Below the pieces are notes generated by a model. That model saw nothing but the letters and a program-made list of their open reading frames with translations, was not told the DNA's origin and searched no databases. From Mycobacterium gordonae (GTDB lineage Bacteria > Actinomycetota > Actinomycetes > Mycobacteriales > Mycobacteriaceae): a stretch of DNA of 64,000 nucleotides. Location: assembly GCF_001417955.2 (NCBI RefSeq), contig NZ_LKTM01000310.1, forward strand, positions 161,319-225,318. Reading direction: 5' to 3'. Both the position numbers and the translations under genes were made by a program. Of this stretch, positions 1 to 8,055 are shown piece by piece (positions within the stretch are counted from its first letter, which is position 1; the number at the start of each line of letters is the position of its first letter).

Positions 1-347
1 TCGTCGCCTACACGGCCGTGAAATCCGCACTTTCGAGCTTCACCAAGAATCTCTCCAAGAGCCTCGGCTCCGAGGGCATCCTGGTCAACTGTGTCTGCCC
101 CGGTACGATCGTCACCGCCAGTTTCACCGAGATCCTGCGCGACGTGCTGGCGGCCGACGGACTGGACTCTTCAGATCCGAGGGACGTGATGACATGGGTC
201 GAGGCCACCTACGGCCATCCCTGTGACGTGGGCCGTGCCGGGCTTCCCGAGGAGATCGCCTCCGTCACCGCATATCTGGCGTCACAACGCAACGGCTACG
301 TGACAGGAGCCACGGTCAACGTAGATGGCGGATCGGACTTCATCTGA
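1..347 (+). CDS. Short-chain dehydrogenase/reductase, C-terminal part (5' end outside window)
   Basis: This is the end of an SDR-family NAD(P)-dependent oxidoreductase. The frame is open from base 3, so the gene begins upstream of the window. The first visible residues, V-A-Y-T-A-V-K, contain the catalytic YxxxK motif (tyrosine at bases 9-11, lysine at 21-23). The tail NGYVTGATVNVDGG is the usual C-terminal signature of FabG-like SDRs, followed by SDFI. About 115 residues are visible, which matches the normal distance from the catalytic tyrosine to the C-terminus. It converges on the next gene with only 12 bp between the stop codons. The substrate cannot be told. Its position suggests it belongs to the oxidoreductase cluster on its right. 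Confidence 0.85.
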   Translation, partial: VAYTAVKSALSSFTKNLSKSLGSEGILVNCVCPGTIVTASFTEILRDVLAADGLDSSDPRDVMTWVEATYGHPCDVGRAGLPEEIASVTAYLASQRNGYVTGATVNVDGGSDFI

Positions 348-359
348 TGCGAACGCCGC

Positions 360-1424
360 CTACGGCGTGGATACCACACCGCGCTCAGCCCAGTGCGCGA
401 CAAACGGACCAATCGTCGAAAGATCGTAGAGTCCCGGCTGTGCCGCAACCACACTCGGAATCGCGTTGACGGCATGCATGGCAGTGGCCAGGCAGCCTTG
501 CTTCGCGTGATCCTCATCGTGTGCACCGATCACCAGATGAAGGCTTATGTTGGGCCTACCCTCGAATGTCACCCCGTAGCCGGTTTCCGTCGGCCAGCTC
601 GGGGCCAGGTCGTCGGCCATCCTAGTGAGATGTTCAACCGCCAAGGCGGTTTCGCCGCAGTCGACCTCTACGCCGAAGCGCATTGCACCCACTGCTCCCG
701 CCGGGATCTCACCGGCAGCCACTGTCAACGCTCTTGGCGTCGTGGCGACCTCGCGGAATCCGGTGACGGATTGGATCTGCAATCCGAGAGCCTGTGCCAT
801 CACAGTAGCGGTACCGATCCATGCGCTCGCGGCGTAGTTGGTGTCAGCCAGCAACGGGGTGGTGTCATCCGGCGCGTGACCGAATCCCATTGCGTTGAAG
901 ATCAGGTCGTGGCTGGCATAGGTCGAGTAGTTCAGCACCTCGCGCACACTGATCCGGCTTGTGCGCTCGGTGAGCCGGGACAGGACTGGCGCCAACGACT
1001 CACCGATGAAGCCTGGATAAAGACCAAGCCCGAGAAATGATGAATTGCCTGATTGACAGGCATTTTCGATGCTCTCCGCGAGCGACTGGTGCAGCGAGCG
1101 GGGATGGACGAACCGGCTCCCGGTTGCCACCACGTTCTTGCCTGACGCGAGCAGGTCACAGACGTCCGCAAAACAGCCGGCGGTGTCGGTCTCGACCTTG
1201 CCCATGTAGAGCACCACGTCGGCGTCGGTTGCGATGACCGCATCGCGATCGGCCGAAGTCGACACGCCCGTGTCGGGCAAACCGCACAGCGCGCCCGCAT
1301 CGATGCGCGCCTTCGCCGGGTCATACACGCGCACTCCGGCGAGCTCCAGGTCCGGCCGACCCAAGATATGTCGCAACGACATCATCCCGGTCACCCCGGT
1401 CGCCCACTGGATAACGCGAGTCAT
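360..1424 (-). CDS. DapB/amine-dehydrogenase-like NAD(P)-binding oxidoreductase (paralog 1)
   Basis: A 354-residue protein beginning MTRVIQWATGVTG, a Rossmann nucleotide-binding start (GxxG) followed by a dihydrodipicolinate-reductase-like N-terminal domain. Mycobacterial members are usually labelled 'dihydrodipicolinate reductase', but the fold is shared with native amine dehydrogenases and 2,4-diaminopentanoate dehydrogenase, so the real reaction is unknown. Shared blocks with the paralogs at 2796 and 5154 are the N-terminus, the VYDPxKxxxDAGALCGLP segment and a central G-x-x-PG motif. The ATG at 1424 is preferred over an in-frame TTG at 1442 because GAGGAG lies 10 bp before the ATG. It follows the P450 stop by 14 bp, so the two are probably co-transcribed. 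Confidence 0.8.
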   Translation of the reverse strand: MTRVIQWATGVTGMMSLRHILGRPDLELAGVRVYDPAKARIDAGALCGLPDTGVSTSADRDAVIATDADVVLYMGKVETDTAGCFADVCDLLASGKNVVATGSRFVHPRSLHQSLAESIENACQSGNSSFLGLGLYPGFIGESLAPVLSRLTERTSRISVREVLNYSTYASHDLIFNAMGFGHAPDDTTPLLADTNYAASAWIGTATVMAQALGLQIQSVTGFREVATTPRALTVAAGEIPAGAVGAMRFGVEVDCGETALAVEHLTRMADDLAPSWPTETGYGVTFEGRPNISLHLVIGAHDEDHAKQGCLATAMHAVNAIPSVVAAQPGLYDLSTIGPFVAHWAERGVVSTP

Positions 1425-1438
1425 GTCAGGCGATCTCC

Positions 1439-2677
1439 TCAATCCCAGACCACGTCGAGCCGCGGCGGCGACCGGAACAGCGTGCCGGTCACGAAGGGCG
1501 CAGGCGCCCGGGGATCGAGCCGCAACCCTGGCAGCTCGTCGAACAGCGCGTTGAAGATGGTCGCACTCTCCAGCCGGGCTAGGTGCATACCCAGGCAGAC
1601 GTGCGCACCATGGCCAAAACCGATGTGCGGCATGCGATCCCGGAATATATCGAAAGATTCAGCATCCGCCCAGCGTGTCTCGTCATGGTTGGCGCTGCCG
1701 AGGTTCACCATCATCGTCGAACCCTTCGGGAGCTCCAGCCCGAAAAACTCGGTGTCCACGCTGACTTCGCGAATGAAATTGAGCAGTGGCGTCTCCCACC
1801 GGATGCCTTCCTCGATCGCCTGCGGTAACAGATCGCGGTCGGTGCGCACCGCAGCGAATTGGTCAGGGTGTGTCAGCAAAGCCATCGCAAGGCTGGCAGT
1901 CGAACGCGACGTGGTCTCCGCTCCCGCGGGAAGCAGGTTGCGCATGAACCCGTAGATCTGCTCGTCCGACATCTTGACGCCGTCGATCTCCGCCTGCGAC
2001 AGGATGGTGACCATATCGTCCTTCGGCGACTTGCGCCGGTCGGCGAGCACCTCGATGAAGTACTCCTTCATGTCCGCCGAGGCCTTCAGCGCGGTTCCCA
2101 TATCGGCGCGAAAACCCAGTAGGTCGATGGCCAGGCGATGAAACTCCCCGATATCGGCCTCCGGTAATCCGAGGAGCGCCGCGATGATCCGCACCGGAAT
2201 CGGCATGAACACGGCGTCGACCAAATCGGCACGCTTGTCACGGCGGAACTTTGCAATCGTTCGATCGACCAGTGGGCCCACCAACTCAGCGCCCCACCGC
2301 TTCATCGATGATCGTGCGAAAGCGAATTCGTGCAATTTGCGGTATGTCGCATGCTCAGGTTCCTGCATCTCAAGGATGGTCGGGCCCTGCAACGGCCGCA
2401 TCATGTCCTCGTAGATCCGGGTACTGAAAGTGATGTTGTCAGTGAAGACTGCCTTCACGGCGTCGAACGAGTACGCCGTGAAGGTCTTTCTGCCGTCAGC
2501 CCCGATCGCGGGAACGCCCATCTCCGGCCACCCCGGGTGGACGGCCGCCTTTGCACGAAGTTCGCGTAACAGCGGATAGGGGCTTGCGTCGCCGTCGGCG
2601 CCCATTCCGGCGTTGAATTTCGCCTGCGCGTCGCGGATGCGCCGATCGATGTCATCGGCGATTGTCGGCTCGGTCAC
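1439..2677 (-). CDS. Cytochrome P450
   Basis: A 412-residue soluble bacterial P450. The haem-binding loop FGHGAHVCLGMHLA has its cysteine ligand near residue 361. The I-helix oxygen-activation motif (GAETTS) and the K-helix ExxR (EEGIRWE) are both present. The start is the GTG at 2677, giving VTEPTIADD, because GGAGGTGG lies just before it. A longer open frame to 2860 would run through the divergent promoter and the operators at 2701-2745. No dedicated ferredoxin or reductase lies beside it. It is divergent from the paralog-2 oxidoreductase and probably co-transcribed with paralog 1. The substrate and CYP family cannot be assigned from sequence alone. Confidence 0.95.
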   Translation of the reverse strand: MTEPTIADDIDRRIRDAQAKFNAGMGADGDASPYPLLRELRAKAAVHPGWPEMGVPAIGADGRKTFTAYSFDAVKAVFTDNITFSTRIYEDMMRPLQGPTILEMQEPEHATYRKLHEFAFARSSMKRWGAELVGPLVDRTIAKFRRDKRADLVDAVFMPIPVRIIAALLGLPEADIGEFHRLAIDLLGFRADMGTALKASADMKEYFIEVLADRRKSPKDDMVTILSQAEIDGVKMSDEQIYGFMRNLLPAGAETTSRSTASLAMALLTHPDQFAAVRTDRDLLPQAIEEGIRWETPLLNFIREVSVDTEFFGLELPKGSTMMVNLGSANHDETRWADAESFDIFRDRMPHIGFGHGAHVCLGMHLARLESATIFNALFDELPGLRLDPRAPAPFVTGTLFRSPPRLDVVWD

Positions 2678-2700
2678 CCTGCCACCTCCGCGAAGGGAGT

Positions 2701-2745
2701 TCAACATACATTCCGTCGGTTGCAAACCTACATGATGTATGTTGA
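2701..2745. promoter_or_regulatory. Two abutting 23-bp palindromic operators, predicted TetR sites
   Basis: The P450/oxidoreductase divergent promoter holds two copies of a 10-3-10 palindrome sharing one base. The outer arms, TCAACATACA (2701-2710) and TGTATGTTGA (2736-2745), are exact reverse complements. The inner arms, CGTCGGTTGC (2714-2723) and CAAACCTACA (2723-2732), are weaker matches. The same layout occurs at 5011-5033 and 6298-6320. That recurrence, with one copy over the tetR promoter, is why I call these operators of the local TetR protein. Binding itself is inferred. Confidence 0.65.
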
Positions 2746-2795
2746 GTCGACGAGCACCCCTGCCAAATCGCGAAAGAGCAACCTGGAGAATTTGA

Positions 2796-3869
2796 TTGGT
2801 TATTCGAGTCGCACAGTGGGCGACCGGTGCGGTCGGTCGACCCGCACTACAGGAACTCATTGAAAATCCGCATTATCAGCTGGTGGGTGTGCTGGTCTAC
2901 GATCCGCAAAAGGCCGGTGCCGATGCGGGCGCCCTGTGTGGCCTACCGCCGGCAACGGGTGTACTCGCCACGACGGACAAGGACGAGATCATCGCGACAG
3001 GCGCTGACGTCGTCGTGCACGCCGCCAGCAAGGCTCACGCCGTGGAGACCAACGCCGAGGACATCTGCCGCCTGCTCACCGCGGGCACCAGTGTCATCAC
3101 CACAACCTCCTACAACCACTTGCCGACCTATGGCGCGGAAACTCAGTCGGCATTCGTTCAGGCCTGTCGGCAGGGCAGGTCACGTTTTCATGCCGCCGGC
3201 GAGAACCCGGGCTTCATGTTCGAGCGGCTCGTCGCGACGGTGACCGGGCTCAGCAAGACTATCGACCGCATAGACCTCTATGAGGCAACTGACGTTTCGG
3301 CTGTCGACAGTCGGCCGATGCTGGTCGACCTGATGGGCATGGGCCGTCCGCCAGCGGACGTCACCGTTGACTCGCCGATCATCGGGAAGCTGGACATGGC
3401 CTACCGCCAGGCCCTCAATGCCACTGCCGACGTTCTCGGGGTCAACCTGTCGCATATCGACGTGGCGGTCGACGCCACCACACTCCCCTACGACCTGGAG
3501 GTGCCGGCCGGCACCATCGCCGCCGGAACAGTTGTCGGCCAGCGTTTCTCGTGGGTAGGCCATTGGTCGGGCCGTCCGCTGCTGGCCGTCCACGAGGAAT
3601 GGGTGTTGACTCGCGACCTCCCCCAGTGGGGCATGGCGCCGCTGGGGCCCGGCGAGAAGGCGCCCTTGATCCGGGCGGTAATCAAGGGTGAGCCGAGTTT
3701 TGAGCTTCAGCTTGACGTGGGTTTCGACGGTTCACCGCACGTGGGCCGACATGCCATGCCAGGTCACCTGATGATCGCGATGGGAGCGGTCCGCGCCATT
3801 CCCTACGTGCTTGCACAGCCGCCCGGCATCGTCACCGCGCCGGTGTTCGGCGCGATCCAACTAGCTTGA
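2796..3869 (+). CDS. DapB/amine-dehydrogenase-like NAD(P)-binding oxidoreductase (paralog 2)
   Basis: A 357-residue paralog of the gene at 360-1424, starting MVIRVAQWATGAVG with the Rossmann glycine motif. It keeps the VYDPQKAGADAGALCGLP block and a central G-E-N-PGF segment that may line the active site. The start is a TTG at 2796 preceded by GGAG with 7 bp spacing; this places the Rossmann strand at the very N-terminus as in the paralogs. It is divergent from the P450 and faces the double operator at 2701-2745. Its last 9 bp overlap the convergent binding-protein gene. An NAD(P)-linked reduction or oxidation of an oxo or amino compound is likely, but the substrate is unknown. Confidence 0.8.
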   Translation: MVIRVAQWATGAVGRPALQELIENPHYQLVGVLVYDPQKAGADAGALCGLPPATGVLATTDKDEIIATGADVVVHAASKAHAVETNAEDICRLLTAGTSVITTTSYNHLPTYGAETQSAFVQACRQGRSRFHAAGENPGFMFERLVATVTGLSKTIDRIDLYEATDVSAVDSRPMLVDLMGMGRPPADVTVDSPIIGKLDMAYRQALNATADVLGVNLSHIDVAVDATTLPYDLEVPAGTIAAGTVVGQRFSWVGHWSGRPLLAVHEEWVLTRDLPQWGMAPLGPGEKAPLIRAVIKGEPSFELQLDVGFDGSPHVGRHAMPGHLMIAMGAVRAIPYVLAQPPGIVTAPVFGAIQLA

Positions 3870-5006
3870 GGCGCAAGCGACCGCGCGTGCGATGTGATCA
3901 CTGGGCGCAGCGTGGAAGACGTGTGCGCTGCCGTCCGCCAACACCTTTCGCGCGACCAGATAATCGGAACCCATCCAGCCCTGTCGGATGAAGCGACCGA
4001 AACGCAGGAATGTTCCCGGGGCGCCGCTGGCCGACGGCACGAGTTTCACCTGCTCCATCCCGTTCTTCACACCCTCGCCCGTGAGCGGGCGCGCGGCGGC
4101 GAGACCGCGCACGATCACGGTGGCGGCGTCGTGGGACAGGCCCGGCATCGAGTTTCCGGGCCGGCGACCAAAGCGAGCCTCGAATCGGTCGAGGAAGCCC
4201 TGGCCTACGGTATTCCGTTCGTCGTAGCTGTCCAGGCCGATCCAGCCGGACAGGTGGCGCATCCATTCCGCGTTGATGTGGGCCATTTCGAACGCGGTCG
4301 TGGTGTAGCGCGGCGGGTCCCAACCCGCGGCCAGCAACGCATCCGTGAAACCCCACAGGCCGTGTCCGAACCCGACATGCACCAGCGCGTCGGGTTCGGC
4401 TGCGCGCAACGTGGTCACAGTCTCGGACTTGTCGGCTTCGACCTGGGGAATCGGCACGGTGGCAACGATCTTCAGGCCTGCCGCGTCGTAGGCTCGCTGG
4501 GCAAAGGCGAGATACTCCTTTCCGATCAGCGACGACTCGTAGGCTATTGCGATCCGTGTGCGGCCGTCGCCGATCATCACCGCGGCCAGCATTACCGGCT
4601 CCTCGGCCATCGAGTTCGAGCCGTTGTTCAGGGCGAAGCACCATTCGCCGAGTGCGCCCTCGGAGCCCGAGAGAGTAACGATGGGAACCCGGGCGGTGGT
4701 CTCCACGTGGGAACGCAGCGGCACAACGTTGTCCGACACCCACGGTCCGTAGATGACCAGGCAACCCTCCGCCACCAGTTCGTCGAAGGCTCTTTCGACG
4801 GCGAGGTACGTGCCGTTCGGCAACCCGACGACATCGCGCGAGACGAGTTCGACCGGGCGGTCAATCAGCCCGCCGGCGAAGGCCTCGTCCATGACCAGAC
4901 GCAGTGCGTCGATGGTGTCGTTATCGGTGTCACCTTTGGTCGGATAGTCATTCAGCAGGCCGACTTTGAGAGGCGCGACCGAACCGTATGCGCGAACGTC
5001 TGCCAT
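3861..5006 (-). CDS. Branched-chain-amino-acid-type solute-binding protein lacking a signal peptide
   Basis: A 381-residue type I periplasmic-binding-fold protein (LivJ/receptor-ligand-binding family). Visible features are the opening strand LKVGLLNDYPTKGD, the central segment LVIYGPWVSDNVVPL and IAIAYESSLIGKEYLAFAQ. With the start at ATG 5006 (MADVRAYG) there is no signal peptide or lipobox. Extending the frame to 5108 adds only a cysteine-rich, non-hydrophobic stretch and would read through the operator at 5011-5033. No permease or ATPase lies nearby. It may act as a cytoplasmic ligand-binding or amide-binding (AmiC-like) protein rather than a transporter part; that is inference. Confidence 0.75.
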   Translation of the reverse strand: MADVRAYGSVAPLKVGLLNDYPTKGDTDNDTIDALRLVMDEAFAGGLIDRPVELVSRDVVGLPNGTYLAVERAFDELVAEGCLVIYGPWVSDNVVPLRSHVETTARVPIVTLSGSEGALGEWCFALNNGSNSMAEEPVMLAAVMIGDGRTRIAIAYESSLIGKEYLAFAQRAYDAAGLKIVATVPIPQVEADKSETVTTLRAAEPDALVHVGFGHGLWGFTDALLAAGWDPPRYTTTAFEMAHINAEWMRHLSGWIGLDSYDERNTVGQGFLDRFEARFGRRPGNSMPGLSHDAATVIVRGLAAARPLTGEGVKNGMEQVKLVPSASGAPGTFLRFGRFIRQGWMGSDYLVARKVLADGSAHVFHAAPSDHIARAVACASS

Positions 5007-5010
5007 AGGG

Positions 5011-5033
5011 GCAACATACAGCATGAAGGTTGT
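5011..5033. promoter_or_regulatory. 23-bp palindromic operator, predicted TetR site
   Basis: Arms GCAACATACA (5011-5020) and TGAAGGTTGT (5024-5033) flank a 3-bp centre. Seven of ten arm positions pair, and the left arm differs by one base from the one at 2701-2710. It lies 5 bp upstream of the binding-protein ATG (5006), within the 147-bp divergent region shared with the gene at 5154. A weak further half-site (AGAACCTGCA) is visible at 5084-5093. Confidence 0.5.
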
Positions 5034-5153
5034 AGCGACCGGCTGGCGATCAGACCGGCCACAGCACGGAAATGACTGTTTGCAGAACCTGCATATTGCG
5101 CTTCCCACGTGTTAGCTTCGTGGCTAGCGGCCCACCGTCTTTGGGAGACGCAA

Positions 5154-6278
5154 ATGACACTCGCACCAACGCTGGATTCACGCAAGCAGGCCGGAGAAAA
5201 GCGGTACCGCGTGATCCAGTGGGGCATGGGCAACGTTGGCACCCTGGCCTTGCGCCACTTCGCGCACAACCCCCTCTACGAGGTGGTTGGGGTGCTGTGC
5301 AACCGCCCCGAAAAGGTAGGAAGGGATGCGGGTGAACTCGTCGGAGTGGATCCGATCGGCGTGCTCGCCACGACCGACAAGTCCGCACTCGAGGCCCTTG
5401 ACGCCGACTGCGTGTTTTATGCGTCCCTCTGGTCGGACGTCGACGAGATCTGTCGCCTGCTGCGCGGAGGAAAGAGCGTCGTCGCCTCGGGCGGCGCGTG
5501 GTGGCACCGGACTGAAAACAACAGCGCAGACATCGACAAGATCGACGCGGCATGCAAGGTGGGTGGCACCTCGTTTCACGGCGGGGGCATCCACCCGGGT
5601 TACGCGGCGGATCTGCTCGTCTTGACGCTCGCCCGGATCGCCGGCAAGACCGACCACATCCACATCTACGAGGCGGTGAACTTCAACAAGGACACGTTGA
5701 AGTATCTGAACGAGATGGGGTTCGGAAAGACCCCGGCCGAATTTGCGAAAGGCAATCTCTTCCAGGACGCGTGGACGTTGTTCGCGCAGTCCCTGACCAT
5801 GGTCGTCGAAGGCCTGGGCGAGACTGTGGAGAAGTTCACGACGGACGTCGAGCTGGGCACGGCCACCCGCGACATTCCGTATGAGGGGACTCCGGACATG
5901 GACATGCCGGGCCTCAAGGGTGTGATCAAGAAGGGCACCGTCGCGTCCCAGCATCATCTCTGGACTGCGTGGGTGGCGGGCAGACCATTCATCACCTTGC
6001 ACGAGCTTTACTCGTTCACAGAACACGCCGCGATCGATCCCAGACCCGACTGGGAGCCGTACTACCACTATCGGGTTGTGATCGAGGGTGATCCAGGGAC
6101 CGAGCTCATCCTTCGGGGCAGCCCGCATGCACGAGAACACGCGAGGCCCGGCTACGTCGGCTACGCATGGACTGCGATGGAGCCCGTTAACTCAATTCCC
6201 GCCATCTGCGATGCGCCGCCGGGTTTCAAGTCCCATGCCGACCTCGGGCTCATGACAGTCCGCGGGATCGTGCGCTGA
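5154..6278 (+). CDS. DapB/amine-dehydrogenase-like NAD(P)-binding oxidoreductase (paralog 3)
   Basis: A 374-residue member of the same family as the genes at 360 and 2796. A short leader precedes RYRVIQWGMGNVG, the Rossmann loop. The central segment SFHGGGIHPGYAADLL matches the G-x-x-PG block of the paralogs. ATG 5154 is chosen because GGGAGA lies 5 bp upstream. It is divergent from the binding-protein gene across an operator, and tetR starts 55 bp downstream. Compared with the other two it is slightly longer and more diverged, which suggests a related but different step or substrate. Confidence 0.8.
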   Translation: MTLAPTLDSRKQAGEKRYRVIQWGMGNVGTLALRHFAHNPLYEVVGVLCNRPEKVGRDAGELVGVDPIGVLATTDKSALEALDADCVFYASLWSDVDEICRLLRGGKSVVASGGAWWHRTENNSADIDKIDAACKVGGTSFHGGGIHPGYAADLLVLTLARIAGKTDHIHIYEAVNFNKDTLKYLNEMGFGKTPAEFAKGNLFQDAWTLFAQSLTMVVEGLGETVEKFTTDVELGTATRDIPYEGTPDMDMPGLKGVIKKGTVASQHHLWTAWVAGRPFITLHELYSFTEHAAIDPRPDWEPYYHYRVVIEGDPGTELILRGSPHAREHARPGYVGYAWTAMEPVNSIPAICDAPPGFKSHADLGLMTVRGIVR

Positions 6279-6297
6279 CGACGCCAGGGACCGACAC

Positions 6298-6320
6298 TCA
6301 ACATGCAGGGTGAATGTTGA
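6298..6320. promoter_or_regulatory. 23-bp palindromic operator at the tetR promoter
   Basis: Arms TCAACATGCA (6298-6307) and TGAATGTTGA (6311-6320) pair at 9 of 10 positions around a GGG centre. The site ends 13 bp before the tetR ATG at 6334, so it probably overlaps the -10 region or transcript start. This is a typical autoregulation layout for a TetR repressor. Confidence 0.65.
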
Positions 6321-6333
6321 TACCATCGTCGTC

Positions 6334-6969
6334 ATGGCCAAGCGCGGCGGGGCGGACGGTGAGCGACGTGCGCGTGGCGAGCAGACCCGTCGGGCCCTGG
6401 TCGAGGCAGGCCGCGAATTGTTCGTGGAGCGCGGATATTTCAACACGAGCATCGGCGATCTGGTTTCGAAGTCAGGCGTCGGCACGCGAGGTGCCTTCTA
6501 CCATCACTTCAGGGACAAGGCCGAGTTGTTTCGTGCGGTATTCGAAGAAATCGAGAACGAGCTGACGCTCCGGTCCATAGCCGCTCCTCCGGCGGGCGCC
6601 GACCCGTGGGAGCGGCTGACCCGCGGTCTGCACGGATTTCTCGAAGCGGCAACCGAACCCGCCGTGCAACAAGTGATGCTCGTCGACGGACCGGTAGTGC
6701 TGGGCTGGCACGAACTGCGCGTGATCCAGGAGGACAACAGCATTGCCCTGATCAAAGAGGTGGTGCGTGAGGCGATCGCCGAGGGCATCATCGACGACCA
6801 ACCCGTCCGGGAACTGACGCACATGCTAATCGCCGCGCTCGAAGAAGCCTCACTGCTGGTTGTCCATTCGGCGAATCCCGTCCGGGCCCGCAGGCAAGCC
6901 GCCAAGGTCCTCGACCGGCTGTTGCTCTCGTTTGCTTCAGAACCACGAAAAGTGTTGCGGCGCTGGTGA
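6334..6969 (+). CDS. TetR-family transcriptional regulator
   Basis: A 211-residue TetR repressor. The N-terminal DNA-binding domain runs from about residue 14 to 62, with the helix-turn-helix at about 38-60 (TSIGDLVSKSGVGTRGAFYHHF). The C-terminal ligand domain is divergent and gives no ligand clue. An in-frame GTG at 6310 exists, but it lies inside the operator at 6298-6320, so the ATG at 6334 is preferred. No good Shine-Dalgarno precedes it, and a leaderless transcript is plausible. Matching palindromes in the P450 and binding-protein promoters make this the likely repressor of the oxidoreductase cluster. Confidence 0.9.
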   Translation: MAKRGGADGERRARGEQTRRALVEAGRELFVERGYFNTSIGDLVSKSGVGTRGAFYHHFRDKAELFRAVFEEIENELTLRSIAAPPAGADPWERLTRGLHGFLEAATEPAVQQVMLVDGPVVLGWHELRVIQEDNSIALIKEVVREAIAEGIIDDQPVRELTHMLIAALEEASLLVVHSANPVRARRQAAKVLDRLLLSFASEPRKVLRRW

Positions 6970-7012
6970 GATAGGCTTGCCCCGTAGGGTCATGCCGACG
7001 CGTCGGAAATGC

Positions 7013-7035
7013 TCATTGCCGATAATGAATATTGA
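7013..7035. promoter_or_regulatory. Degenerate operator-like sequence upstream of the SDR/ADH genes
   Basis: The right arm TGAATATTGA (7026-7035) matches 9 of 10 bases of the tetR operator arm at 6311-6320, and both are followed by TAC. The left arm is poor. It could be a weak fourth site that would bring the genes at 7200-9219 into the same regulon, or it could be chance. Confidence 0.3.
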
Positions 7036-7084
7036 TACTCTGCCTCTCTGATAACCTTTCTTTTGACGGCGTGCGAGGAGACTG

Positions 7085-7207
7085 ATGCGGCCCCAGAACA
7101 TGATCCCGCTGAGTAGTAGGCAACACTTGCAATGCTTCGGCCGCGGCCGATTTCAGTGCGCCGCGCGCGCTAACCGCGGCCTGCTCGGCGTCGGTCCCCG
7201 TGACTGA
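7085..7207 (+). CDS. Possible 40-residue leader ORF
   Basis: A short open frame begins with ATG 7085, placed 4 bp after a strong GAGGAG (7075-7080). It reads MRPQNMIPLSSRQHLQ and continues to a stop at 7205-7207, overlapping the GTG start of the SDR gene at 7200. The peptide is rich in Arg and Gln with two cysteines and resembles no family I know. It could be a translationally coupled leader or a meaningless frame. The good ribosome site and the overlap are the only support. Confidence 0.3.
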   Translation: MRPQNMIPLSSRQHLQCFGRGRFQCAARANRGLLGVGPRD

Positions 7208-7994
7208 CGCGCCGCGCCGACCCCTGCGGGTAGCGGTCGTCGGCGCGTCATCCGGTCTCGGCCGCTGTATCGGCACCGGCCTTGCTCAACGCGGTGCCCA
7301 CGTCGCTCTGTTGGCCCGCCGGTATGACCGGCTTGTCGAAGCCGCAAAGGACGCTGGCAACGGGGCGGTGGCCGTTGCCTGTGACGTCACCGAAGCCGAT
7401 ACGTGCCAGCGGGCGATAACCGAAGTAGTCGGCGCGCTAGGCGGCCTCGATGCCCTGGTCTACACGACCGGCATGGGGGTGCTGGCACCACTGCGCGAGG
7501 TGACGGCAGAGCAGTGGGCGAAGCTCTTCGCTACCAATGTCACCGGCGCTTCGCTGCTTACCGCGGCCGCCGCGCCGCATCTGGCCGAGGCCGGCGGTTC
7601 GGCCGTTTACCTGTCATCGCTCAGCGCGTCCTATACGACTCCGTGGCCCATGCTCGGGGCCTACGCGGTCAGTAAGGGCGCGCTGGACAAGCTCGTCGAG
7701 GCCTGGCGCATCGAACATCCGGAGATCGGCTTCACCCGCCTCGCAGTAGGCGACAGTCTCGGTGGGAGCGGCGACGCGCAAACGGAATTCAACAAGAACT
7801 GGGATCCCGGCGTTCTCGATACGGCGATCAGATACTGGATGGAGAACAAGTACATGCTCGGCGGCCTGGTGGACGCCGAGCACCTGACCGATGTCGTCGA
7901 CGCTGTGATTCGTTGCGGCAAAAGTAGTTTCATCCCCTACCTGACGCTGGCCCCGCGTGCCTCCGGAGCGGTGAAAGAACTGCGACAGTGGTGA
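7200..7994 (+). CDS. Short-chain dehydrogenase/reductase
   Basis: A 264-residue SDR. The cofactor motif GASSGLG is at residues 15-21, and a Ser-Tyr-Lys active site is visible (SSLSAS around 139-144, Y155 and K159 in YAVSK). The usual NNAG motif is altered to TTGMG near residue 90. The GTG at 7200 is accepted because it leaves the normal short N-terminus before the Rossmann strand, although the ribosome site is weak. The C-terminal part lacks the common GG-x-x-V-DGG ending, so it is not a classic FabG. It probably shares a transcript with the alcohol dehydrogenase 61 bp downstream. Confidence 0.85.
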   Translation: MTDAPRRPLRVAVVGASSGLGRCIGTGLAQRGAHVALLARRYDRLVEAAKDAGNGAVAVACDVTEADTCQRAITEVVGALGGLDALVYTTGMGVLAPLREVTAEQWAKLFATNVTGASLLTAAAAPHLAEAGGSAVYLSSLSASYTTPWPMLGAYAVSKGALDKLVEAWRIEHPEIGFTRLAVGDSLGGSGDAQTEFNKNWDPGVLDTAIRYWMENKYMLGGLVDAEHLTDVVDAVIRCGKSSFIPYLTLAPRASGAVKELRQW

Positions 7995-8055
7995 TGCACG
8001 AATCTCACCCATGGCATACCGCCCGTCTGACCATTCCTTTCACGAAGGAGAGCCG

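Noticed and set aside
2678..2860. Longer N-terminus for the P450
   Set aside because: It would read through the operators and divergent promoter, and GGAGGTGG directly precedes the GTG at 2677.
3894..5075. 393-codon plus-strand frame opposite the binding-protein gene
   Set aside because: Arg/His/Gly-rich shadow without motifs; the minus-strand frame has clear fold signatures.
5084..5093. Second operator in the 5006-5154 divergent promoter
   Set aside because: Only the left arm resembles the motif; the right arm does not match, so it is mentioned but not called.
6310..6333. GTG start for tetR at 6310
   Set aside because: It falls inside the palindromic operator; the ATG at 6334 gives the normal TetR N-terminus.
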